Source: an uncultured Demequina sp.
GTDB lineage: Bacteria; Actinomycetota; Actinomycetes; Actinomycetales; Demequinaceae
DNA length: 5,218 bases
Reading direction: 5' to 3'
Assembly (NCBI GenBank): GCA_937925595.1
Contig: CALALQ010000016.1
Span: 1 to 5,218 of the forward strand
Both the position numbers and the translations under genes were made by a program. Positions 1 through 5,218 of the stretch are shown here, piece after piece. Below the pieces are notes generated by a model. It made no database searches, had not been told where the DNA came from, and saw nothing but the letters and a program-made list of their open reading frames with translations. Every line of letters begins with the position of its first letter. The first letter of the stretch is position 1.

Positions 1-472
1 CACGACCTTCATGGTGCGGGCGGAAGACGCTGACGAGATCACCGAGTTCTCGGACCTGTGCGGTCTCACCGTCACGGGCAACAAGGGAACGCAGTACCCG
101 GACCTCGCCGCACAGGTCTCTGAGGAGTACTGCGTCGCGGCGGGCCTCGACCCCATCGAGGTGCTCGCGCTGGACCAGATCCCGCAGCAGGTGACCCAGC
201 TGCAGCAGAAGCGCTCCGACGCGATCATCATGGGCGTCGAATACGAGGCGTACGAGATGTCGAAGGCGCCGGGCGAGTTCGTCATCCTCGAGCACCAGCT
301 CGAGCCGACGCCCTACGGCATCGTCGCGGTGAAGGCCAACGAGCAGCTTCTCGAGGCGATCCAGGCGGCGCTCGAGGTGCTGGCGCAGGAGGGCGTCTAT
401 CAGGACATCCTTGCCCAGTGGAACCTCGAGGGCAGCGCGGTCGACAGCTTCGAGCTCCGGGCCGCCAGTTGA
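1..472 (+). CDS. ABC transporter substrate-binding protein, polar amino acid family (SBP family 3), C-terminal part
   Basis: The reading frame is open from base 2 and runs off the left edge, so the signal peptide and first lobe are missing. About 156 residues remain of a family usually 260-300 long. The fragment fits a periplasmic-binding-protein type 2 fold of the family 3 (amino-acid) class: a 'DLCG' segment near the start, a GTQYPDL ligand-loop-like stretch, the segment QQKRSDAIIMG (family pattern: repeat-rich helix, then 'R.DA'), the PYGIVAVK strand, and a C-terminal helix with GVYQDILAQWNLE, which is the family's closing signature. Cysteines encoded at 59-61 and 131-133 sit where many members have a disulfide, consistent with export. 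By family it would capture a small solute outside the membrane and deliver it to a permease/ATPase pair, presumably encoded upstream. Its stop overlaps the start of the next gene. The ligand is not predictable; membership of an amino-acid family does not prove an amino-acid substrate. Confidence 0.88.
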   Translation, partial: TTFMVRAEDADEITEFSDLCGLTVTGNKGTQYPDLAAQVSEEYCVAAGLDPIEVLALDQIPQQVTQLQQKRSDAIIMGVEYEAYEMSKAPGEFVILEHQLEPTPYGIVAVKANEQLLEAIQAALEVLAQEGVYQDILAQWNLEGSAVDSFELRAAS

Positions 473-1275
473 GCACTCCCGCATCCGCACCGCGCGCGGC
501 CTATGCCGACCTCGCCGGAAAGACCGTGGTCCTCTCCGGCGGGACGACCGGCATAGGCCGTGCCGCGGCCGATCAGTTCGTCGCTCAGGGCAGTCGGGTC
601 ATCAACCTCGACATCGCCACCGATGCGGCAGCGCCCTTTCAGACCATCGAATGCGATGTGCGCGATGAGCAGGCGGTGGCTGCCGCAGTCAGCCGCGCGG
701 CCGCGGAGACCGGCCGTGTCGACGTCGTCTTCGCTAACGCCGGGATCAGCTGGGAGCGGACCGTGTCGGAGACGACCACGGACATGCTCCGGGATGTTCT
801 CAACATCAATCTCATCGGCGTCTACAACCTCGCCCGCCACGGGTACCTCATCATGCGAGCCCTCGGGATGCCCGGCGCCATCGTGTTGACCAGTTCACCG
901 CACGCGTGGCGCACGACAGCCGACATGAGCGCCTATGCCATCTCCAAGGCGGGCGTGCTCGCGGTCGCCAACGCGATGGCGATCGAGGGAGGCCCCCACG
1001 GGATCCGCGTGAACAGCCTCTCACCTGGCGCGGTGGACACCCCGATCCTGCGCCGCGAGGCCCGGACGACCGGAGATGAGGAAGCGGCGCTGCGGAGATG
1101 GGGGGCCGTCCGCCCGGCAGGACGCGTGGGTGTGCCCGACGAGATCGCCGCCGGGGTGCTGTTCCTCGCATCGGAGGTGTCGTCCTACTTGACCGGCGCG
1201 AACCTCGTCATCGACGGCGGGATGTCTGCGTATCTGGGCGGCTCGATGTCCGTCACGAGTTCGGAGGAGAAATGA
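469..1275 (+). CDS. Short-chain dehydrogenase/reductase (classical SDR), likely NAD(H)-dependent
   Basis: This is a soluble Rossmann-fold oxidoreductase of 268 residues, normal for classical SDRs (about 250). From a TTG start, the cofactor-binding motif is SGGTTGIG (23-30), with Ser replacing the usual Thr. D48 at the end of the second strand (VINLD) usually means NAD(H) rather than NADP(H). CDV is at 62-64, NAG at 90-92, and the catalytic tetrad is N114, S143, Y156 and K160 (YAISK). RVNSLSPGAVDTP (180-192) and the C-terminal TGANLVIDGG are also typical. No signal peptide or membrane segment is seen. The start is inferred: TTG at 469 overlaps the upstream TGA (TTGA) and puts the Rossmann strand at the usual distance from the N-terminus. 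The only upstream alternative noted is GTG at 418, which would overlap the transporter gene by 55 nt. No convincing Shine-Dalgarno precedes TTG, so translational coupling is likely. The substrate is unknown; in this operon it probably acts on a hydroxy- or oxo-intermediate. Confidence 0.93.
   Translation: MSTPASAPRAAYADLAGKTVVLSGGTTGIGRAAADQFVAQGSRVINLDIATDAAAPFQTIECDVRDEQAVAAAVSRAAAETGRVDVVFANAGISWERTVSETTTDMLRDVLNINLIGVYNLARHGYLIMRALGMPGAIVLTSSPHAWRTTADMSAYAISKAGVLAVANAMAIEGGPHGIRVNSLSPGAVDTPILRREARTTGDEEAALRRWGAVRPAGRVGVPDEIAAGVLFLASEVSSYLTGANLVIDGGMSAYLGGSMSVTSSEEK
1263..1269 (+). promoter_or_regulatory. Ribosome-binding site for the CE4 hydrolase gene
   Basis: GGAGGAG lies just upstream of ATG 1272, inside the last codons of the SDR gene. 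It supports ATG 1272 rather than the earlier in-frame start at 1098, which lies deep within the SDR gene. Confidence 0.8.
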
Positions 1276-2123
1276 CACTGACGCTGCCGGAAGGCAAACG
1301 CGTCGCCCTGGCGATCACGGTCGACTTCGACGGTGAGTCACTGTGGCTCGCCAAGAACCGCGACCACGACCCGACGACCATGTCCAAGGGGCAGTACTGC
1401 GGTGACGTGGCTGCGCCGCGGCTGCTCGCTCTGTTCGACCATCTGGGGATCGCCACGAGCTGGGGGATGCCGGTGCACACGTACCGGACCTGGCCCGCGC
1501 TGGCCGCGCGCATCGCCGAACGACACGAGGTCTTCTGCCACGGTGTCTGCCACGAAGCACTTGGCGGCATGGATCGCGCAACGGAACGTGAGCTGCTGGC
1601 AGCGCAGGTGTCCGCCTACGAAGGTACCTTCGGCATCCGGCCGAAGGGTTACCGCGCGCCAGGCGGCCCCACCACGGTGCACACTCTGGACCTGCTCGAC
1701 GAGTTCGGGTTCCAGTGGGACAGTTCCCTTGCTGGCGGCGACGTACTCCCGTACCGGCCCCGGCGGGTCGTCTCCCGCGATCGGGTGGAGGGGACCGTGT
1801 TCGGAGATCCGCACCGGGTCCTCGAGTTCAGCACGACCGTCGACCAGGAGGACTGGTTCTCATTCGAGTTCGAGTTCGGCGGCAACCCCGGCATGATGGA
1901 CGTCGATCTCGTGCGCAAGCGCTGGCAGTCGATGGTGGACTGGGCCGCTCGTGTGGAGCCCGGCGGTGCCGTCGTCCTTACCCTTCACCCGCAGTCGATC
2001 GCGCGGCCCCACCGCTTCGACATGCTCGAGCGGTTCCTCACCGCGATGACCGAGCGCTCGGATGTCTGGATGGCATCCATGACTCAGATCGCCGATACCT
2101 GGCAGGAGGACCTCGATGACTGA
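1272..2123 (+). CDS. Polysaccharide deacetylase-fold (CE4) amidohydrolase, HpPgdA / cyclic imide hydrolase-like
   Basis: The product is a 283-residue metal-dependent hydrolase of the NodB/CE4 fold. Visible motifs, in order: VDFDGE (17-22; D18 as presumed base and D20 as metal ligand), the segment GQYCGDVAAPRLL (40-52) with the 'G..AG.VG.PRLL' pattern I recall from Helicobacter pylori PgdA, HGVCHE (90-95; H90 and H94 metal ligands), YRAPGG (127-132), FGFQWDSSL (145-153), and LTLHPQ with ARPHR following (236-248), which carries the catalytic His of motif 5. There is no signal peptide, anchor or carbohydrate-binding module, so it acts in the cytoplasm. This subgroup includes cyclic imide hydrolases, and the related PuuE allantoinases share the fold, so a small amide or imide is a more likely substrate than cell-wall glycan. 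The start is ATG 1272, forming ATGA with the SDR stop and preceded by GGAGGAG. Fold and subgroup are well supported; the substrate is not. Confidence 0.9.
   Translation: MTLTLPEGKRVALAITVDFDGESLWLAKNRDHDPTTMSKGQYCGDVAAPRLLALFDHLGIATSWGMPVHTYRTWPALAARIAERHEVFCHGVCHEALGGMDRATERELLAAQVSAYEGTFGIRPKGYRAPGGPTTVHTLDLLDEFGFQWDSSLAGGDVLPYRPRRVVSRDRVEGTVFGDPHRVLEFSTTVDQEDWFSFEFEFGGNPGMMDVDLVRKRWQSMVDWAARVEPGGAVVLTLHPQSIARPHRFDMLERFLTAMTERSDVWMASMTQIADTWQEDLDD
2104..2109 (+). promoter_or_regulatory. Ribosome-binding site for the GlcG-like gene
   Basis: AGGAGG lies six bases upstream of ATG 2116, within the 3' end of the hydrolase gene. It is a near-ideal Shine-Dalgarno at good spacing and fixes the start of the next gene. 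Confidence 0.85.
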
Positions 2124-2571
2124 CGTAGCCGTCTCCCGTGCCGTCGACATCTTCACATCCGTTCCCACCATCACCTACTCCACCGCGGCGCGCGCAGTGG
2201 AACACGTGCTCGAGCAAGGTCGGAGCGAAGGACTGCGCCTGGTCGCGTGTGTCGTCGACCCATCCCTCTCGCTCGTGGCGTATGGACGCGCCGACGGCGC
2301 GACCCCGCACAGCGTCGAGACCAGCCGGCGCAAGGCGATGACCGCGGCATCCACGCGGAAGCCCAGCGCGCTGATCGCCCCGGAACTGGCCGTCGCGCTG
2401 GAACACGGGACCGGCGGCATCCTCACAAGCATCAAAGGTGGTGTGCCGCTCGTGTTTGGCGGCGTGTTCGTGGGAGGTCTCGGCGTCGCCGGGGCGCGGC
2501 CCGATGAGGACGCGGAGATCGCCGCACGCGTGTTGCACCTGCTCGGTGCCGACACCGAGGTGACGGCGTGA
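2116..2571 (+). CDS. glcG: GlcG/HbpS family protein (DUF336-type)
   Basis: This is a 151-residue single-domain protein, the normal family length (about 130-160). Family features seen: an N-terminal helix [20 protein letters not shown] (20-39); the strand [20 protein letters not shown] (43-62) matching the 'v.vvD..G.lva..R.dga' pattern; [10 protein letters not shown] (70-79) matching the 'S..KA.TA' helix; IKGGVPL (106-112); and the Gly-rich end [22 protein letters not shown] (115-136), matching 'GG..vGaiGvsG...q.D..iA'. No signal peptide is evident. Members include Streptomyces HbpS, which binds haem, and E. coli GlcG of the glycolate operon, whose biochemical role is unsettled. It overlaps the hydrolase gene by 8 nt upstream and malate synthase by GTGA downstream, so it is translated with them. 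The symbol rests on family plus the glcG-glcB order and does not imply a known function. Confidence 0.88.
   Translation: MTDVAVSRAVDIFTSVPTITYSTAARAVEHVLEQGRSEGLRLVACVVDPSLSLVAYGRADGATPHSVETSRRKAMTAASTRKPSALIAPELAVALEHGTGGILTSIKGGVPLVFGGVFVGGLGVAGARPDEDAEIAARVLHLLGADTEVTA
2557..2562 (+). promoter_or_regulatory. Ribosome-binding site deciding the GTG start of malate synthase G
   Basis: GAGGTG is five bases upstream of GTG 2568. This spacing, plus the GTGA overlap, favours GTG 2568 over the in-frame ATG four codons later at 2580, which would sit 17 bases from the site. Confidence 0.6.
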
Positions 2572-4724
2572 GTGCACGCATGACGATCGCCGGGCTGGAC
2601 GTCGCGCGCCCCATCGTCGACTTTGTCGCCGAGACACTTCCCTCCGCAGGAATGGACACCGCGACCTTCTGGGCGGGGGTGGCGGAGATCATCCGCGATC
2701 TGACGCCGCAGAATCGCGCGCTGATCGCGGAACGCGCACGGCTGCAGGGGCTGCTCGACGAGTATCACCGATCCGCGCCCGGCCGCCCCGACCCGGCCGA
2801 CTACCGCCGGTACCTGGAGGAGATCGGGTACCTCGTCCCCGAGCCGGATGAGTTCGTCGTCGAGACCTCCGACGTCGACAGTGAACTGGCGCTGCAGGCC
2901 GGCCCTCAGTTGGTAGTGCCGCTGCTGAACGCGCGGTTCGCCGTGAACGCCGCGAACGCGCGGTGGGGATCGCTGTATGACGCGCTATACGGCACGGACG
3001 CGATCCCGGATGACGGCCCGTGGGTGCGCGGCGACGGCTACAACCCCGAGCGCGGCCGGGAGGTGATCCGCCGCGGTCGCGACTTCCTCGACCGTGTCGC
3101 ACCGCTGGCGGGTCTTTCGCACGCTGAGGTCGATCGGTACGCGGTCGTCGACGGCGCACTGGCTGCGGTGTCCGAGGAGACAACTTTCCCGTTGCGGGAC
3201 CCGGAGCAGTTCGTCGGCTTTCAAGGGGACGCCGAGCACCCGACAGCCGTACTGCTGATTCATCACGGGCTCCACGCGGAGATCGCGCTCGACCGCGACC
3301 ATTCAATCGGTGCAATCGACCGCGCCGGGGTGAAGGACATCGTCCTGGAGTCTGCCGTGACTACGATCATGGACCTGGAGGACTCTGTTGCCGCGGTCGA
3401 CGCCGAGGACAAGGCGCTTGGGTACCGGAACTGGCGCGATCTCCTCGCCGGATCGCTGTCAGCCGTTGTCGCAAAGGGCGGTGTGGAGTTCACCCGGTCT
3501 CTCAACCCCGACCGGGTGTACACAGGACCCGACGGAACGTCGCGCTGTCTGCCAGGGCGGTCGATGCTCCTCGTGCGCAACGTCGGCCACCTCATGTCCA
3601 CGGATGCGGTTCGCGACGAACACGGCGATGAGGTGCAGGAAGGGATCCTGGATGCGATCCTGACCACTCTTGGCGCGGTCGCTGACCTGCGCGCGGGCAC
3701 GCGCGCCCACAACTCACGCGTGGGCTCGCTCTATATCGTTAAGCCGAAGATGCACGGCCCGGCCGAGGTCGCGTTCGCCGCAGAGCTGTTCAGGCGGGTC
3801 GAGGAGTTGTTCGGCCTGGGCGAGAACACGCTCAAGATCGGCATCATGGACGAGGAGCGGCGTACCACGCTGAATCTTCGCGCATGCATCAAGGCCGCAC
3901 GTGCGCGCGTGGTCTTCATCAACACGGGTTTTCTCGACCGCACGGGTGATGAGATCCGCACGTCGACGTTCGCCGGTCCGATGCTCCCCAAGGCGCGTAT
4001 GAAGGAGCAACCGTTCATGCTCGCGTACGAGCGTGCGAACGTGCAGGGTGGGCTGAGCTGCGGGCTGCCCGGACGGGCCCAGATCGGTAAAGGCATGTGG
4101 GCAATGCCGGACCTCATGGGCGCGATGCTCGAGCAGAAGTCCGCGCACCTTCGTTCCGGCGCGACCACAGCTTGGGTTCCGTCTCCCACCGCCGCCACCC
4201 TGCACGCACTGCACTATCACGACACAAATGTGTTCGCGGTCCAGCGCGACATCGCACAAGAGGCCGCACGCGCCGAGCTGGCAGATCTGCTCACGTTGCC
4301 GCTCGCCGACCAGCTCGACCCCAAGACCATCGCCGAAGAGCTGGACAACAACGTGCAATCCATCTTGGGCTACGTCGTCCGGTGGATCGATCAGGGAATA
4401 GGGTGCTCCAAGGTCCCGGATATCCATGGCGTAGCGCTGATGGAGGATCGGGCGACCTTGCGCATCTCCAGTCAGCTCCTCGCGAACTGGCTCATCCACG
4501 GGGTCATCTCCGAGGAGCAGGTGGACGATAGCATGCGCAGGCTGGCAGCGGTGGTCGATCACCAGAACGCCGACGACCCCGCCTATGAATCACTTCGCGC
4601 CTCCGCAGGGGGGAGCGTTGCGTTCCAGGCCGCGCGACGGCTGATTCTCGAGGGCGTCAAGCAACCGAGCGGCTATACGGAACCCATCCTCCACGAACTG
4701 AGGCGAGTCAAGAAGGCGGACTAG
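2568..4724 (+). CDS. glcB: Malate synthase G
   Basis: The enzyme condenses glyoxylate, acetyl-CoA and water to malate and CoA in the cytoplasm. At 718 residues it is full length (E. coli GlcB is 723). It is recognisable throughout: an N-terminal segment ending in [14 protein letters not shown] (87-100), [13 protein letters not shown] (111-123), [16 protein letters not shown] (127-142), the [15 protein letters not shown] block (268-282), and the TIM-barrel core. The expected functional residues are present: catalytic R337 in [10 protein letters not shown], Mg ligands E429 (GIMDEERRT) and D457 (FLDRTGDE), C613 in [11 protein letters not shown], and catalytic base D627 in [12 protein letters not shown]. 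The spacings between E429 and D457 (28) and between C613 and D627 (14) match those I recall for the E. coli and Mycobacterium enzymes. [10 protein letters not shown] (508-517), [15 protein letters not shown] (537-551) and the terminal GYTEPILHE are intact. It is the last operon gene, with an IS481-type element immediately downstream. The start is GTG 2568; ATG 2580 is a weaker alternative. Confidence 0.98.
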   Translation: MSARMTIAGLDVARPIVDFVAETLPSAGMDTATFWAGVAEIIRDLTPQNRALIAERARLQGLLDEYHRSAPGRPDPADYRRYLEEIGYLVPEPDEFVVETSDVDSELALQAGPQLVVPLLNARFAVNAANARWGSLYDALYGTDAIPDDGPWVRGDGYNPERGREVIRRGRDFLDRVAPLAGLSHAEVDRYAVVDGALAAVSEETTFPLRDPEQFVGFQGDAEHPTAVLLIHHGLHAEIALDRDHSIGAIDRAGVKDIVLESAVTTIMDLEDSVAAVDAEDKALGYRNWRDLLAGSLSAVVAKGGVEFTRSLNPDRVYTGPDGTSRCLPGRSMLLVRNVGHLMSTDAVRDEHGDEVQEGILDAILTTLGAVADLRAGTRAHNSRVGSLYIVKPKMHGPAEVAFAAELFRRVEELFGLGENTLKIGIMDEERRTTLNLRACIKAARARVVFINTGFLDRTGDEIRTSTFAGPMLPKARMKEQPFMLAYERANVQGGLSCGLPGRAQIGKGMWAMPDLMGAMLEQKSAHLRSGATTAWVPSPTAATLHALHYHDTNVFAVQRDIAQEAARAELADLLTLPLADQLDPKTIAEELDNNVQSILGYVVRWIDQGIGCSKVPDIHGVALMEDRATLRISSQLLANWLIHGVISEEQVDDSMRRLAAVVDHQNADDPAYESLRASAGGSVAFQAARRLILEGVKQPSGYTEPILHELRRVKKAD

Positions 4725-4820
4725 GTGTTCTTCCTCGACACGTTGTGATCGGCTGAGTTAGGCGAAGACCTCCGGGAACGATGTGGGTTACCACACTCAC
4801 TCGTCCCAACGGAGGTCTTC
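4725..4820 (+). mobile_element. Spacer holding the presumed left end of an IS481-family element
   Basis: Only 96 bases separate the malate synthase stop from the transposase start, and most of this is probably the element's leader. IS481-family termini normally begin with TGT. Candidate outer ends are TGT at 4726 (two bases past the stop codon) and TGT at 4744. The right end lies outside the window, so neither the terminal repeat nor the target duplication can be confirmed. No convincing factor-independent terminator for the operon is visible between 4725 and 4762. Confidence 0.5.
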
Positions 4821-4821
4821 G
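4763..4821 (+). repeat. Long inverted repeat / hairpin covering the transposase ribosome-binding site
   Basis: A perfect 12-bp inverted repeat (CGAAGACCTCCG at 4763-4774, its complement at 4810-4821) encloses further pairing: 4775-4777 with 4804-4806, 4779-4781 with 4801-4803, and a 5-bp stem 4782-4786/4791-4795 closed by a GTTA loop. That is about 23 pairs in 59 bases. The 3' arm contains the GGAGG Shine-Dalgarno and the first base of the GTG start. In RNA read from the operon upstream the site would be buried, a strategy known from several insertion sequences for silencing read-through translation. It is too complex, and lacks the U-tract, to be called a simple terminator. Confidence 0.75.
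4811..4815 (+). promoter_or_regulatory. Ribosome-binding site of the transposase
   Basis: GGAGG lies five bases before GTG 4821 and sits wholly in the 3' arm of the hairpin. It decides the GTG start, which is also supported by the family-typical N-terminal sequence MTHANAPFTPEG. Confidence 0.75.
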
Positions 4822-5218
4822 TGACTCACGCTAACGCGCCCTTCACTCCAGAGGGCAGGGCTCGCCTTGCGCGGTTGATCGTCGATGAGGGTTGGCCGGT
4901 GCGGCGAGCCGCCGAGCGGTTCCAGTGCTCTCCAGCGACCGCGTCGCGGTGGGCCCGACGATACCGCGCCGGCTTGCCGCTGACCGACCGCAGCTCGCGT
5001 CCGCACCGGCAACCGCGCCGGTCCCCCCAGCGGCTGGAGCGCCGGATCTTGGCACTGCGCTTCACCCGGCGCTGGGGCCCGCATCGCATCGGCTACCACC
5101 TGCACGTTCCCCGGTCGACGGTTGGTCGGGTCCTCGCGCGCTACCGGATGCCACCGCTGCGTCATCTCGATCAGGTCACCGGGCGGGTCCGGGTGTCGAG
5201 GTGCCTCTTGCTGCCGTC
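4821..5218 (+). CDS. IS481-family transposase, N-terminal part (cut by window edge)
   Basis: The first 132 codons are visible, running to the right edge. The sequence opens with MTHANAPFTPEGRARLA and the IS481-typical EGWPVRRAAERF (23-34). A helix-turn-helix spans roughly residues 14-48 (CSPATASRWARRYR), followed by TDRSSRPHR (55-63). A second DNA-binding helix-turn-helix lies at about 68-108, with RRWGPHRIGYHL (83-94) and PRSTVGRVLARYRM (97-110). HLDQVTG (115-121) precedes the expected link to the DDE catalytic domain, which lies beyond the window; family members are about 320-340 residues. After TGRV (120-123) the visible residues VSRCLLLP no longer resemble the usual family sequence, which normally goes on to a Tyr-Glu and LVHVD-type segment. 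The gene may therefore be diverged, frameshifted or interrupted here. Start GTG follows GGAGG inside a hairpin. It is an accessory gene unrelated to the operon's function. Confidence 0.9.
   Translation, partial: MTHANAPFTPEGRARLARLIVDEGWPVRRAAERFQCSPATASRWARRYRAGLPLTDRSSRPHRQPRRSPQRLERRILALRFTRRWGPHRIGYHLHVPRSTVGRVLARYRMPPLRHLDQVTGRVRVSRCLLLP

Noticed and set aside
1098..1271. Upstream in-frame extension of the CE4 gene
   Set aside because: It lies inside the SDR coding region in another frame, gives an Arg-rich sequence, and has a worse initiation signal than ATG 1272 with GGAGGAG.
2038..2768. Two overlapping antisense frames (199 and 197 codons) across the GlcG/malate synthase junction
   Set aside because: They overlap each other and two well-supported sense genes. 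Their composition is Arg/Pro/Ala-rich shadow coding, with no family resemblance.
3714..4562. Long antisense open frame (282 codons) opposite malate synthase G
   Set aside because: It mirrors a strongly conserved enzyme gene in high-GC DNA, where antisense frames stay open by codon bias. No recognisable domain is seen.
4725..4741. GTGT...ACAC (4725-4728 with 4738-4741) as an operon terminator
   Set aside because: Only four pairs with a nine-base loop and no following T-run; too weak to call.
4743..4790. Possible transposase promoter starting with TTGTGA at 4743-4748
   Set aside because: No acceptable -10 element appears at 16-18 bases spacing, so a promoter cannot be supported from the sequence alone.
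4797..5165. Antisense frame opposite the transposase
   Set aside because: The sense strand gives a clear IS481 N-terminus with a Shine-Dalgarno. The antisense product has no recognisable motif.
1..5218. CRISPR arrays, tRNA/rRNA genes, riboswitches, tandem repeats
   Set aside because: No regularly spaced repeats, no recognisable tRNA or rRNA stretch, and no leader region between genes 1 to 5 that could house a riboswitch.

Overview
The window is a gene-dense, high-GC stretch with every gene on the + strand. It most likely comes from a high-GC actinobacterium, perhaps near Microbacteriaceae. That placement is inferred from base composition, from GTG/TTG starts, and from an IS481-type transposase whose N-terminus resembles those common in that group. 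No rRNA or other phylogenetic marker is present.

Layout: (1) 1-472, the C-terminal half of a polar amino-acid-type ABC transporter solute-binding protein, cut by the left edge. (2) 469-1275, a classical short-chain dehydrogenase/reductase (SDR), probably starting at TTG. (3) 1272-2123, a cytoplasmic polysaccharide-deacetylase-fold (CE4) amidohydrolase resembling Helicobacter PgdA and cyclic imide hydrolases. (4) 2116-2571, a GlcG/HbpS-family protein. (5) 2568-4724, a complete malate synthase G with all recognised catalytic residues. (6) 4725-5218, a short spacer and then the left part of an IS481-family insertion sequence. Its transposase is cut by the right edge, and its ribosome-binding site lies inside a strong hairpin.

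Genes 1 to 5 form one tight operon. Every junction is a stop/start overlap of 4, 4, 8 and 4 nt, and three of the four downstream starts have a good Shine-Dalgarno sequence. Malate synthase G condenses glyoxylate with acetyl-CoA, and the glcG-glcB order matches the E. coli glc operon. Here the glycolate oxidase subunits are absent from the visible part, and an uptake protein, an SDR and an amide/imide-type hydrolase sit upstream instead. The most economical inference is a catabolic operon. A small, probably amide- or imide-containing compound would be imported, hydrolysed by the CE4 enzyme, oxidised or reduced by the SDR, and its glyoxylate fed into central metabolism. The actual substrate cannot be read from the sequence. 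The operon promoter and the rest of the transporter lie upstream of the window.
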